DNA of 64,000 nucleotides from positions 1 to 64,000 of the forward strand of contig JANQLT010000163.1 of assembly GCA_028280455.1 (NCBI GenBank), in the 5' to 3' direction. Each line of letters begins with the position of its first letter. The first letter of the stretch is position 1. A program made the position numbers and the translations under genes. The notes under the pieces are model-generated. The model was not told the origin of the DNA. It saw nothing but the letters and a program-made list of their open reading frames with translations, and did no database searches. The DNA is from Kiloniellales bacterium (GTDB lineage: Bacteria; Pseudomonadota; Alphaproteobacteria; Kiloniellales; JAKSDN01). Shown here one piece after another: positions 26,977 through 34,318 of this stretch.

Positions 26977-28227
26977 CTAGTACCGCTTGTGTATGAGATA
27001 GGCGAGGCAGCCGGCGAAGAACAGGGGGGCGAGCATCATCATCGGCGGGCCGAACAGGGCGACGAGCAGGCTCAGCCAGAGGTACTTCCGCCAGCCCGCG
27101 ACCTTGCGCATCACCACCAGCATGGTTGTGAAGGGGATCAGGTAGCAGAGGAACCAATAGGAATCGTTGCTGAAGGCGCGCAGCCCGGTCTGGTGCAGGC
27201 CGAGGCCCATCAGCTTGTAGATCCAGCTCTCGTTCAGGAACAGCAGGCTGTTGACGATGGTGACGACGCTGGCCGGCAGGCCGGCGGGGCCGCCCGCTTC
27301 CGGCGAGACGAACTTGGAGTTCAGGTAGTAGAGCAGCGGGTCGAGCCGGAAGCCGACGTGGTCGAGCAGGGGCACGAGGAGCAGCATCGGCAGGGCCAGG
27401 TACCAGATGCCGGTCACGCGACGGCCGATCTCGTAGAGCGCGCCGCCGCGCGCCCGGTCGATCGACATCATCGCGAAGTAGCCCGAGATCATGAAGAAGA
27501 AGGGCACCGCCCAGCGCCGCCAGTGGTCGAAGCCGGGGATCTCGAAGCTGCTGAACTGATCGAAGTTGTAGTGCCCGAAGGCGATCGAGAGGGTCGCGAC
27601 GAAGCGCACGACGCGCAGGAAGGCGCTGTGCGAGTCGGTGATCCGCAACGCCTGGCCACCAACTTGCGGAAGGGCCTCCGCGTTCGAGGCGGGCTTGCCG
27701 AGCAGACGGCCGCGGAAGCGATCGAAGGCGGGCTGCAGGCGGTTGCAGAGAAAGCCGAAGAGGATCGAGGCGCCGAGCACGAGCAGCAATAGCCGCACCT
27801 CGTGCAGCGGGTTCTGCGGGTCGTGGCCGGTGACCGCGGCGAAGAAGTAGAGCAGCGGGAAATGGATGATGAAGATCGGGATGGTGTAGGGCATCGCCAC
27901 GGCGATGGCCCTGGAGAGCCGCGGACTGACCTGGTCCGAGACGAAGATGTAGCGGGACAGCAGCAGCAGGGTGAAGAGGAAGGCCAGGTGGCCGTACTGC
28001 ATGGCCCAGCGCTTGCTCATCACCAGGTACTGGCGGACGTCGTAGTCCGCCAGGGTCTTCGACCAGGCATAGAGCAGGTCGCCCGCGCGGTAGTAGTTGA
28101 AGACCGCGTAGAGCGTCAGCGTCGCCAGCGCCAGCAGCAGGGCGACCAGCACCGAGGGGCCGGGCCGGGCGCGGGACGGCCGCTCCAGGGCCGGCGAGTC
28201 GAAGCTGCCGTGGGTCAGATCGGTCAT
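26977..28227 (-). CDS. Membrane acyltransferase-3-like protein with permuted motif order
   Basis: The 416-residue protein is hydrophobic with about ten membrane helices and carries acyltransferase-3 (OafA/NodX-like) motifs, but in the wrong order. The signature usually near the C-terminus (PYTIPIFIIHFPLLYFF) is at residues 113-129, whereas the usual N-terminal signature (RVVRFVATLSIAFGHYN, with the catalytic-type histidine) is at 205-221 and VPFFFMISGYF at 241-251. It therefore looks circularly permuted or built from two half-domains. It should move acyl groups from the cytoplasm to a periplasmic glycan. It sits between the TAXI-like protein (10-base gap) and the hydrolase. Confidence 0.7.
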   Translation of the reverse strand: MTDLTHGSFDSPALERPSRARPGPSVLVALLLALATLTLYAVFNYYRAGDLLYAWSKTLADYDVRQYLVMSKRWAMQYGHLAFLFTLLLLSRYIFVSDQVSPRLSRAIAVAMPYTIPIFIIHFPLLYFFAAVTGHDPQNPLHEVRLLLLVLGASILFGFLCNRLQPAFDRFRGRLLGKPASNAEALPQVGGQALRITDSHSAFLRVVRFVATLSIAFGHYNFDQFSSFEIPGFDHWRRWAVPFFFMISGYFAMMSIDRARGGALYEIGRRVTGIWYLALPMLLLVPLLDHVGFRLDPLLYYLNSKFVSPEAGGPAGLPASVVTIVNSLLFLNESWIYKLMGLGLHQTGLRAFSNDSYWFLCYLIPFTTMLVVMRKVAGWRKYLWLSLLVALFGPPMMMLAPLFFAGCLAYLIHKRY

Positions 28228-28236
28228 GGCGATCGC

Positions 28237-29097
28237 TCAGGGCGCCCGCGCCGCGGCGGCCTCGATGGCCTGCCGGAGCTGCCTGAAGGCGGCGGCGTCC
28301 GTCTCGGCCCAGTCCCGCCGGGCGACCAGGTAGACACCGACCGCGAAGGTCTCGACCGCCGGCTCCGCCAGGTCCTGCTGCAGGTTGGCATAGCTGCCGG
28401 CCGGCACCTGGGCCGGTTTGTAGACCATGGCGGCCATGTCCTCGGCGGCGTTGAGGTACCAGATGTCCAGGGGCACCAGCCGCAGGTCGCCGCCCTGGCT
28501 GTCCAGCGCCGGCAGGTCGCCCCGGCCCGGCGCGGCGACGCGCAGCAGGCAGCCCTTGTCGTCGCCGGCCAGCAGCGCCGGCTCGCCGGCGAGCGCCTCG
28601 CTCGGCACGGCGGCCAGGCGCCGGTCCAGGGCCTCGAGGGTCTGCCAGGTGACCCGGCTGGCGCTGTCCGCTGCGCCGACGAAGACCTTCTGGGCCCTCG
28701 GCGCCCGCAGCAGGTCCATGATGTCGCCGACGGCCGTGTCGCGGTGGCAGATTAGGTGCAGCAGCCGGTCGTATAGGTGCACCGGCTTGGCGATCATCAG
28801 GTGCTCCGGGCCCGCCTTCATGCGCTTCATGAAGAGCGCGTCGCCCTGGACCAGGGCGGCGTCGCAGTCGCCGGCCGCCAGGCGGCCGAGGCTCTGCATC
28901 GCGCCGCGGGTCTCGAGCAGGCGCGGCGCCGGGCTGTCCTCCGGCCAGGCCCGCAGGGCCTCGGCGACCACGTCGCGGAGGCCCTCGCCCGCCTGGCCGC
29001 CGCAGACCCGGGGCGTCCGCGACTCCGCCCAAACGGCGGCCGCGCCGGCGGTCAGCAGGGCCGTGACGAGGACGGCGAGGCGGTGGCGTCGGGGCAC
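28237..29097 (-). CDS. TAXI-like periplasmic solute-binding protein
   Basis: The product resembles the TAXI family of TRAP solute-binding proteins: the C-terminal segment VPAGSYANLQQDLAEPAVE and AVGVYLVARRDW matches the family end motif, and GDCDAALVQGDAL the ligand-sensing loop. The start chosen is GTG at 29097, giving a signal peptide (RHRLAVLVTALLTAGAAAV); a GTG at 29202 would add 35 residues that look non-secretory. No TRAP permease is adjacent, so it may work as a standalone sensor or partner of the acyltransferase operon it leads. The ligand is unknown. Confidence 0.6.
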   Translation of the reverse strand: MPRRHRLAVLVTALLTAGAAAVWAESRTPRVCGGQAGEGLRDVVAEALRAWPEDSPAPRLLETRGAMQSLGRLAAGDCDAALVQGDALFMKRMKAGPEHLMIAKPVHLYDRLLHLICHRDTAVGDIMDLLRAPRAQKVFVGAADSASRVTWQTLEALDRRLAAVPSEALAGEPALLAGDDKGCLLRVAAPGRGDLPALDSQGGDLRLVPLDIWYLNAAEDMAAMVYKPAQVPAGSYANLQQDLAEPAVETFAVGVYLVARRDWAETDAAAFRQLRQAIEAAAARAP

Positions 29098-29386
29098 GGC
29101 GAAACCCGGGGCAGCAGAGGTCGGACAGGGGGCGCGGCGCTTCCAGGCCGAAGCCGAAGCTAGACCCTTAAGTCGTTCGCCGGCCGCCCATAGCCGAGTC
29201 ACACTTTGGTGAGACGGGTCACGGCCCTGCGAGATAGTCTCGAAGGCCCTCTCGGCCTAAGGAGCAGAAAAGGTGGGTTTTCGAGGCGCGCTTAACCATG
29301 CCGGCCCCGTCCGGGACTTCGTTGCATAGCTGGCATGCAGCGCCAAGGGAGCGCGCTTCACCCACGACCGGCGCCTTCAAGGCGCG

Positions 29387-30148
29387 CTAGTCCGCAATTA
29401 CGATCCGTACGCCGGCGTCGGCCAGCGCGTGGCGCAGGTCGTCGCCGGGCCGGCTGTCGGTGACGAGGATGTCGATGTCGGAGAGCGCGCAGACACGGAC
29501 CAGCGTCTGCTGATCGAACTTCGAGCCGTCCAGCACGGCAATGCGGGTGCGCGACTGCCTGAGCAGCGCGTTGCAGAACTCGGAGTCGCGCAGGTCGTAG
29601 TTCGTCAGGCCAGCCGTGGCGCTGATCGAGCCGGCCGAGATGACGCCATACTGCACGGTGAACTGGCGGACGAAATCGATTGCCGCGTTGCCCAGGGCGG
29701 CGCCGTCGTCGATGCGCAGCTCGCCGCCGGCGAGATAGATGCGATGGTGCTGGCGGCTCGCCATGATGCGGGCGATCTCCACCGAGTTGGTGACCACCGT
29801 CAGGCCGGCGCGCTCGCAAATCCGGCGGGCGACGTAGTTCATCGTGCTGCCGGTCTCGATCATCAGCGACGCCCCGTCGTCTATCAGCTCGAAGGTGGCG
29901 CGCGCCATCCGCTCCTTCGCCTCGGCGTTCTCGCGCATGCGCGCCTGAAACGACGGCTCCTGCATGCTGTTCGGCAGCATGACGTTGCCGTGCAGCTTGA
30001 GGACCTGCCCACTGTCGGCCAGCGGCCGCAGATCCCGGCGAATGGTCTCGAGGGAAACGCCGAAGGTCTCGGCAAGCTCCGAGATCCCGCAGGACCCGCG
30101 CTCCCGGACCAGCTCGAGGATCTTGGGCTGCCGTTTCGAGTAACGCAT
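29387..30148 (-). CDS. DeoR/GlpR-family transcriptional repressor
   Basis: The 253-residue protein (ATG at 30148 with AGGAGG upstream; a GTG at 30172 would add 8 residues) has the DeoR winged-helix motif (SKRQPKILELVRERGSCGIS and SLETIRRDLRPLADSGQVLK, about 3-50) and the C-terminal DeoRC sugar-phosphate sensing domain with ETGSTMNYVA and AISATAGL-like turns. These repressors usually respond to a phosphorylated sugar or other small metabolite. It is divergent from the DUF1989-GcvT gene with a 311-base gap, and is the natural candidate to control it and the adjacent quaternary-amine transport genes. Confidence 0.88.
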   Translation of the reverse strand: MRYSKRQPKILELVRERGSCGISELAETFGVSLETIRRDLRPLADSGQVLKLHGNVMLPNSMQEPSFQARMRENAEAKERMARATFELIDDGASLMIETGSTMNYVARRICERAGLTVVTNSVEIARIMASRQHHRIYLAGGELRIDDGAALGNAAIDFVRQFTVQYGVISAGSISATAGLTNYDLRDSEFCNALLRQSRTRIAVLDGSKFDQQTLVRVCALSDIDILVTDSRPGDDLRHALADAGVRIVIAD

Positions 30149-30363
30149 CGTTGGGGAAACCTCCTCTCTCACGCGCCCGTCCTCCTATCAAAGGGGGACT
30201 CTAGAGACAATCGCCGAGTTTCTTCGATTTTCTCAAGAATGTTGCTAAATGCTCGATGTAAAAGCTCGATGTCTACAAGCATTGTCGTAGTATTCTAGCG
30301 CTATGGCCAAGCATATGTTCCTGCTTCCGCGGTCTCCTCGCTTCTTGCCCGTCATGAGGCCTA

Positions 30364-30394
30364 TTGACAGTCGGGCAGTTTAAAACCACATAAT
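30364..30394 (+). promoter_or_regulatory. Candidate promoter and operator for the DUF1989-GcvT gene
   Basis: TTGACA at 30364-30369 and CATAAT at 30389-30394 (19-base spacer, one longer than ideal) precede the GTG at 30460. The motif AAAACCACATA (30382-30392) overlaps the spacer and -10. The same 11-mer is found at 38236-38246 upstream of the permease gene, so it may be a shared regulator site. Confidence 0.4.
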
Positions 30395-30459
30395 ACCCCA
30401 TAATCAGGCGAATTACCAATCATCGTTGGGATGTTCTGCGGCGAATAGGGGAAACAGGG

Positions 30460-32811
30460 GTGCGGCAGGATTTCTTGGCGGCGCGGCGATCGGGCAGAGC
30501 CCGAAGACCGGGGTTCGCGACATTGCCGCCGGGCACGGAGCGCTACCGGATTCCCGGCGGCGGCCTGATCGCCGTGGAGGTCGAGCCGGGCGACCGTCTG
30601 ACGCTCGCCGACCCGGAGGGCCGCCAGAGCGGCGAGCTCTGCGCCTTCACGGCCGGCGGCGCCCCGGACCCGGGTGCGCTCGGCGACGCTCCGTTGCACG
30701 AGGCGGCTGGGCTCAAGCGGCTGCTTTCGCGTGACTGTGACGTGAGCCGCGCGACGAAGTCTGCCCTCGAATCCAGGCGATTGGCGATTGCCGAGGCGCG
30801 GGCCTACCGCTGTTTCGGGCCGGACTCGCCGGCCGGTGAAAGCCGTGAGTTCGAGGCCGAGACGCGCGCGCAGCTTATCGTCTGCGCGCCGGCTCTGCAG
30901 ATGTCCCCGGAAGGCGGGACGCCGCCGACGGATCTCGTCCTCACGTTGCGCCGCGCCGCGGTGAAGAGCCCTGCCGAGATGAGCTTGCCGGCTCCCCTGG
31001 CGGAGCCGCGCGCCGAGTTTCGCGTCGATGTCGCCTCCGCCCTGGCATACGAGGTGAGAGCCGGCGACTACATCCAGATCATCGACGTCGCCGGTCAGCA
31101 GTGTTCCGATTTCCTCGCTTTCGACGCCGCCAAGCTGGAGCGGGGCATCGAGCGGAGTCTGGATGCGACCACCACCCGAACCCTGATGGGCGCGAGCTAT
31201 CCGAGCCCGGGTCTGCATTCGCGCTTCTACGACCAGGACATGGAGGCGCTGGTCACGGTGGTGCAGGACACGGTCGGCCGCCACGACACTTTCGGCCTGG
31301 CTTGCAGCGCCCGCTACTACGAGGACGCGGGCTATCCCGGCCACGCGAACTGCAGCGACAACTTCAATCGCACCCTCGCGCCGTTCGAGATCCCGGCGCG
31401 CAAGGGCTGGGCTGCGCTGAACCTCTTCTTCAATTCCGGGGTCGACGGGCTCAACCAGCTCCATTTCGACGAGCCCTGGTCGCGCGCCGGGGACTACGTG
31501 CTGTTTCAGGCGTCCAAGGACCTGGTCTGCGCCAGCTCGGCCTGTCCGGACGACATCTCCCCCGCGAACGCCTGGCAGCTTACGGATATCCACGTCCGGA
31601 TCTATCCGCAGCAGAAAGTCCTCGCCAAAGGAGTGGGCTTCCGCATGACACCCGACGCCGAGACCCGACTGACGAAAGAGACCGCCTTTCATCCCCGCAC
31701 CTCGCGCCTGACTCGGGACTTCGTCGAGTACCGCGGCTACTGGCTGCCGAACAGCTACACTTCTGAAGGCGCCGTCGCCGAGTACTTCGCCTGTCGGGAG
31801 CGGGCGGCCATCCTCGATCTCTCGGCCCTGCGCAAGTTCGAGGTCTTCGGGCCGGACGCAGAGACCCTGTTGCAGCTCGCCCTGACGCGCGACGTGCGCC
31901 GCCTGTCGATCGGGCAGGTAAGCTACGCGAGCCTCTGCTACGAGAGCGGCGGGCTGCTCGACGACGGCACGGTCTTTCGCTTGGGGCCGGACCAGTTCCG
32001 CTGGATCGGCGGCGAAGACTACGGCGGCATCTGGCTCAGGCAGCTCGCCGAGCGGCACGGCCTGCAAGCCTGGGTCAAGTCCAGCACCGAGCAGCTCCAC
32101 AACGTCGCGCTTCAAGGACCGATCAGCCGCGAGATCCTCGGCAGGGTGCTTTGGACGCCGCCGACGCAGCCGACGGTCGAGGAGCTGTCGTGGTTCCGCT
32201 TCACGATCGGGCGCATCGGCGGCGCGAACGGGATAAGCGTGGTTGTCTCGCGCACGGGCTACACCGGCGAGCTGGGCTTCGAGGTCTGGTGCCATCCGGA
32301 CCAGGCTCCCGCCGTGTGGGATGCGCTCTGGCAGGCCGGCCAGCCGGACGGTCTCTCGCCTCTCGGCCTGGAGGCGCTGGACATGCTGCGCATCGAGGCG
32401 GGCCTGGTCTTCGCCGGCATCGACTTCGACGACCAGACGACGCCCTTCGAATCGGCGATCGGCTTCACCGTCCCGGCGAGCAAGACCGAGGACTACGTCG
32501 GCAGGGCCAGTCTCGAAGCCCAACGGGCGCGCCCGCCGCGGCGCCTGGTGGGCCTGCAGGTGCTGGGCAGCGAAAGCGCGACCGCAGGAGACTGCGTGCA
32601 TGTCGGACGCGAGCAGGTGGGCCAGGTGACCAGCGCCGCGCGCTCACCGCTCTTGAAGACGAGCATCGCCCTTGGCCGCCTGAAGGCCGGCTTCGCCGAG
32701 GCCGGCACCGAGGTTCAGATCGGCAAGCTGGACGGCCACCGCAAGCAGCTTCCGGCGCGCGTCGTGGCACTGCCTTTCTACGACCCGGAGAAAGTGCGGG
32801 TTCGTTCCTAG
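30460..32811 (+). CDS. DUF1989-GcvT fusion protein, predicted one-carbon-transfer enzyme
   Basis: The 783-residue product starts at GTG. Residues about 25-150 look like a partial DUF1989 (urea-carboxylase-associated) domain (GGGLIAVEVEPGDRLTLADP). Residues about 185-385 form a full one: GDYIQIIDVAGQQCSDFLAF, SRFYDQDMEALVTVVQDTVG, GYPGHANCSDNFN. Residues about 400-780 are a GcvT aminomethyltransferase-like domain (ILDLSALRKFEVFGPDAETL, TGYTGELGFEVW, GLEALDMLRIEAGL, and IALGRLKAGF near the C-terminus). GcvT-type domains pass a methyl or methylene group to tetrahydrofolate; DUF1989 proteins include carboxyguanidine deiminase subunits. Its neighbours suggest catabolism of a quaternary amine or guanidino compound. 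Confidence 0.85.
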   Translation: MRQDFLAARRSGRARRPGFATLPPGTERYRIPGGGLIAVEVEPGDRLTLADPEGRQSGELCAFTAGGAPDPGALGDAPLHEAAGLKRLLSRDCDVSRATKSALESRRLAIAEARAYRCFGPDSPAGESREFEAETRAQLIVCAPALQMSPEGGTPPTDLVLTLRRAAVKSPAEMSLPAPLAEPRAEFRVDVASALAYEVRAGDYIQIIDVAGQQCSDFLAFDAAKLERGIERSLDATTTRTLMGASYPSPGLHSRFYDQDMEALVTVVQDTVGRHDTFGLACSARYYEDAGYPGHANCSDNFNRTLAPFEIPARKGWAALNLFFNSGVDGLNQLHFDEPWSRAGDYVLFQASKDLVCASSACPDDISPANAWQLTDIHVRIYPQQKVLAKGVGFRMTPDAETRLTKETAFHPRTSRLTRDFVEYRGYWLPNSYTSEGAVAEYFACRERAAILDLSALRKFEVFGPDAETLLQLALTRDVRRLSIGQVSYASLCYESGGLLDDGTVFRLGPDQFRWIGGEDYGGIWLRQLAERHGLQAWVKSSTEQLHNVALQGPISREILGRVLWTPPTQPTVEELSWFRFTIGRIGGANGISVVVSRTGYTGELGFEVWCHPDQAPAVWDALWQAGQPDGLSPLGLEALDMLRIEAGLVFAGIDFDDQTTPFESAIGFTVPASKTEDYVGRASLEAQRARPPRRLVGLQVLGSESATAGDCVHVGREQVGQVTSAARSPLLKTSIALGRLKAGFAEAGTEVQIGKLDGHRKQLPARVVALPFYDPEKVRVRS

Positions 32812-33205
32812 AGCGGAGCCACGCGATTGGGCGCAAGCCCTTCGCGATTCCGCCTGACCTCGCGAATCCGTTCCAACGGTCGAATAGCCCGGCTGCGCGT
32901 AACGACCTTTGCCGGTGCTGCGGCGCCCTCGGGCGGGGTGGTGCTCAAATGCGGCTTTCCGCCGGATCGGAGATGCCGAAGATGTGGTCTTGCGTGATTT
33001 TAGTTGGAGTTTCTGTGTATTTATGATACAAAAATGTGGCAATTGTTGGCGGTTGGTGAGGGGCGCGCTCATGTTAGCGGGGCGGAGCCTCACGCCGGCC
33101 CGGCAACAAGGTCGAGCGGCTCCACAGGGAGCGAACCGCAGAAAAAGACCGGGGATCCCTCGGCCCGCGACCTGCGCGAGGGACGCCAGTCTCAGGAGGC
33201 TGACA
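32812..33205. other. 394-bp leader region between GcvT-fusion gene and binding-protein gene
   Basis: The first 40 bases contain a hairpin (CGCGA at 32822 with TCGCG at 32842 around GGGC/GCCC) suitable as a terminator of the fusion gene, without a T-run. The AT-rich part at about 32995-33050 should hold the promoter of the binding-protein gene, and includes ATGTGG (33035-33040), which is shared with the upstream regions of the two flanking genes. No riboswitch is recognised and no coding frame is convincing. Confidence 0.45.
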
Positions 33206-34210
33206 ATGAAAGAGCGTTCCACGACAGAGTCTTCCAAGAGGATCGGCAAGCTTGGCTCGGCGGCGCTGGCCGGCCTGTTCAGTGCTGCCGTCATGACCGC
33301 CGGGGTCGCCAACGGCGCCGCGCCGGAGTCGAGCGACCCGATCAAGATCGTGCTCAACAACTGGACCAGCCAGGTCGTGCTGGCCAACGTCACCGCCGAG
33401 CTCTTCAAGAAGCTCGGCTACAACGTCGAGCTGGTGCCGTCGGACAACCAGCTACAGTTCGCCGGCATGGCGAACGGCGATCTCCACGTCCAGGTGGAGG
33501 TTTGGGAAGGCACGCACAAGACGAACTTCGAGAAGTTCGTCGGCACCGGCAATCTCCTGGATGTGGGCAAGCACGATGCCATCACCCGCGAGGAGTGGTG
33601 GTACCCGACCTACATGGAAGAGCGTTGCCCCGGCCTGCCCGATTGGGAAGCGCTGAACAAATGCGCCGAGGCTTTCGCGACCGCGGAGACCAAGCCCAAG
33701 GGGCGCTACCTGGGCGGCCCGATCGACTGGGGCAAGCACCACAACGAGCGGGTGCAAGCGCTGGGCATGGACTTCGTCGTCGTCAACGCCGGCCAGGCTT
33801 CGACCTTGTGGGCCGAGCTGGACGCCGCCTATCGGAACGACGAGCCGATCGTGCTGTTCAACTGGACACCGAACTGGGTCGAGGCCCGCTACAAGGGGCG
33901 CTTCGTCGATTTCCCGGACTACGATCCGAAATGTCTCAGCGATCCGAGCTGGGGCATGAACGCGGACCTGGCCTACGACTGCGGCGCTCCCAAGAAGGGC
34001 TGGCTGAAGAAGGCCGCCTGGGCGGGCATGGAGGAGAAGTACCCGGTGGCCCTCGGTCTGCTCCAGCGCATCAGCTTCACCAACGCGCAGATCGCCGATG
34101 CGGCCGCGCTGGTCGACGTCGACAATCTCAGCCCGGAGGACGCGGCGGCGAAGTGGCTCGAGACCAATCGAAGCGTTTGGGAAGCCTGGATCTCAGGCGC
34201 GACGGACTGA
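33206..34210 (+). CDS. Glycine betaine/choline-type ABC transporter substrate-binding protein
   Basis: The ATG at 33206 follows AGGAGG by six bases. The 334-residue product has a signal peptide (about 1-34) and an OpuAC fold: KIVLNNWTSQVVLANVTAEL, then NGDLHVQVEVWEGTH, then NWTPNWVEARY. Tryptophans and tyrosines in these segments form the aromatic cage that binds trimethylammonium groups in this family, as in choline-binding ChoX. Extra cysteines (EERCPGLPDWEALNKC) match the choline/ergothioneine-type subfamily. It should feed the fused permease encoded convergently at 36181-38163. No ATPase gene is seen nearby. The actual ligand is inferred, not shown. Confidence 0.9.
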   Translation: MKERSTTESSKRIGKLGSAALAGLFSAAVMTAGVANGAAPESSDPIKIVLNNWTSQVVLANVTAELFKKLGYNVELVPSDNQLQFAGMANGDLHVQVEVWEGTHKTNFEKFVGTGNLLDVGKHDAITREEWWYPTYMEERCPGLPDWEALNKCAEAFATAETKPKGRYLGGPIDWGKHHNERVQALGMDFVVVNAGQASTLWAELDAAYRNDEPIVLFNWTPNWVEARYKGRFVDFPDYDPKCLSDPSWGMNADLAYDCGAPKKGWLKKAAWAGMEEKYPVALGLLQRISFTNAQIADAAALVDVDNLSPEDAAAKWLETNRSVWEAWISGATD

Positions 34211-34286
34211 TACCGAGCCCGCGATGGGCGCAACTCATCGCGGCTTGGCACAACAAGCGCTCCTCCCGATCTCATCTCCCTGCCTC

Positions 34287-34318
34287 GGGCGCCCGGTTCT
34301 CCGGGCGCCCTTTCTCTT
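34287..34318 (+). terminator. Rho-independent terminator of the binding-protein gene
   Basis: A perfect 10-bp stem (GGGCGCCCGG with CCGGGCGCCC at 34287-34296 and 34301-34310) around a TTCT loop is followed by TTTCTCTT. It ends one base before the group II intron begins at 34319, which is the preferred insertion position of class C introns. Confidence 0.9.

Noticed and set aside
26186-29032. A 948-codon open frame on the minus strand spanning three genes
   Set aside because: Only its last 259 codons (hydrolase) match a protein family. The rest is an alternative frame over the acyltransferase and TAXI-like genes, kept open by high GC content, with the arginine- and glycine-rich composition of shadow frames.
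33006-33205. Riboswitch in the binding-protein leader
   Set aside because: The 200-base leader is GC-rich and could fold, but I could not match the conserved core of glycine, SAM, guanidine or other known riboswitch classes.
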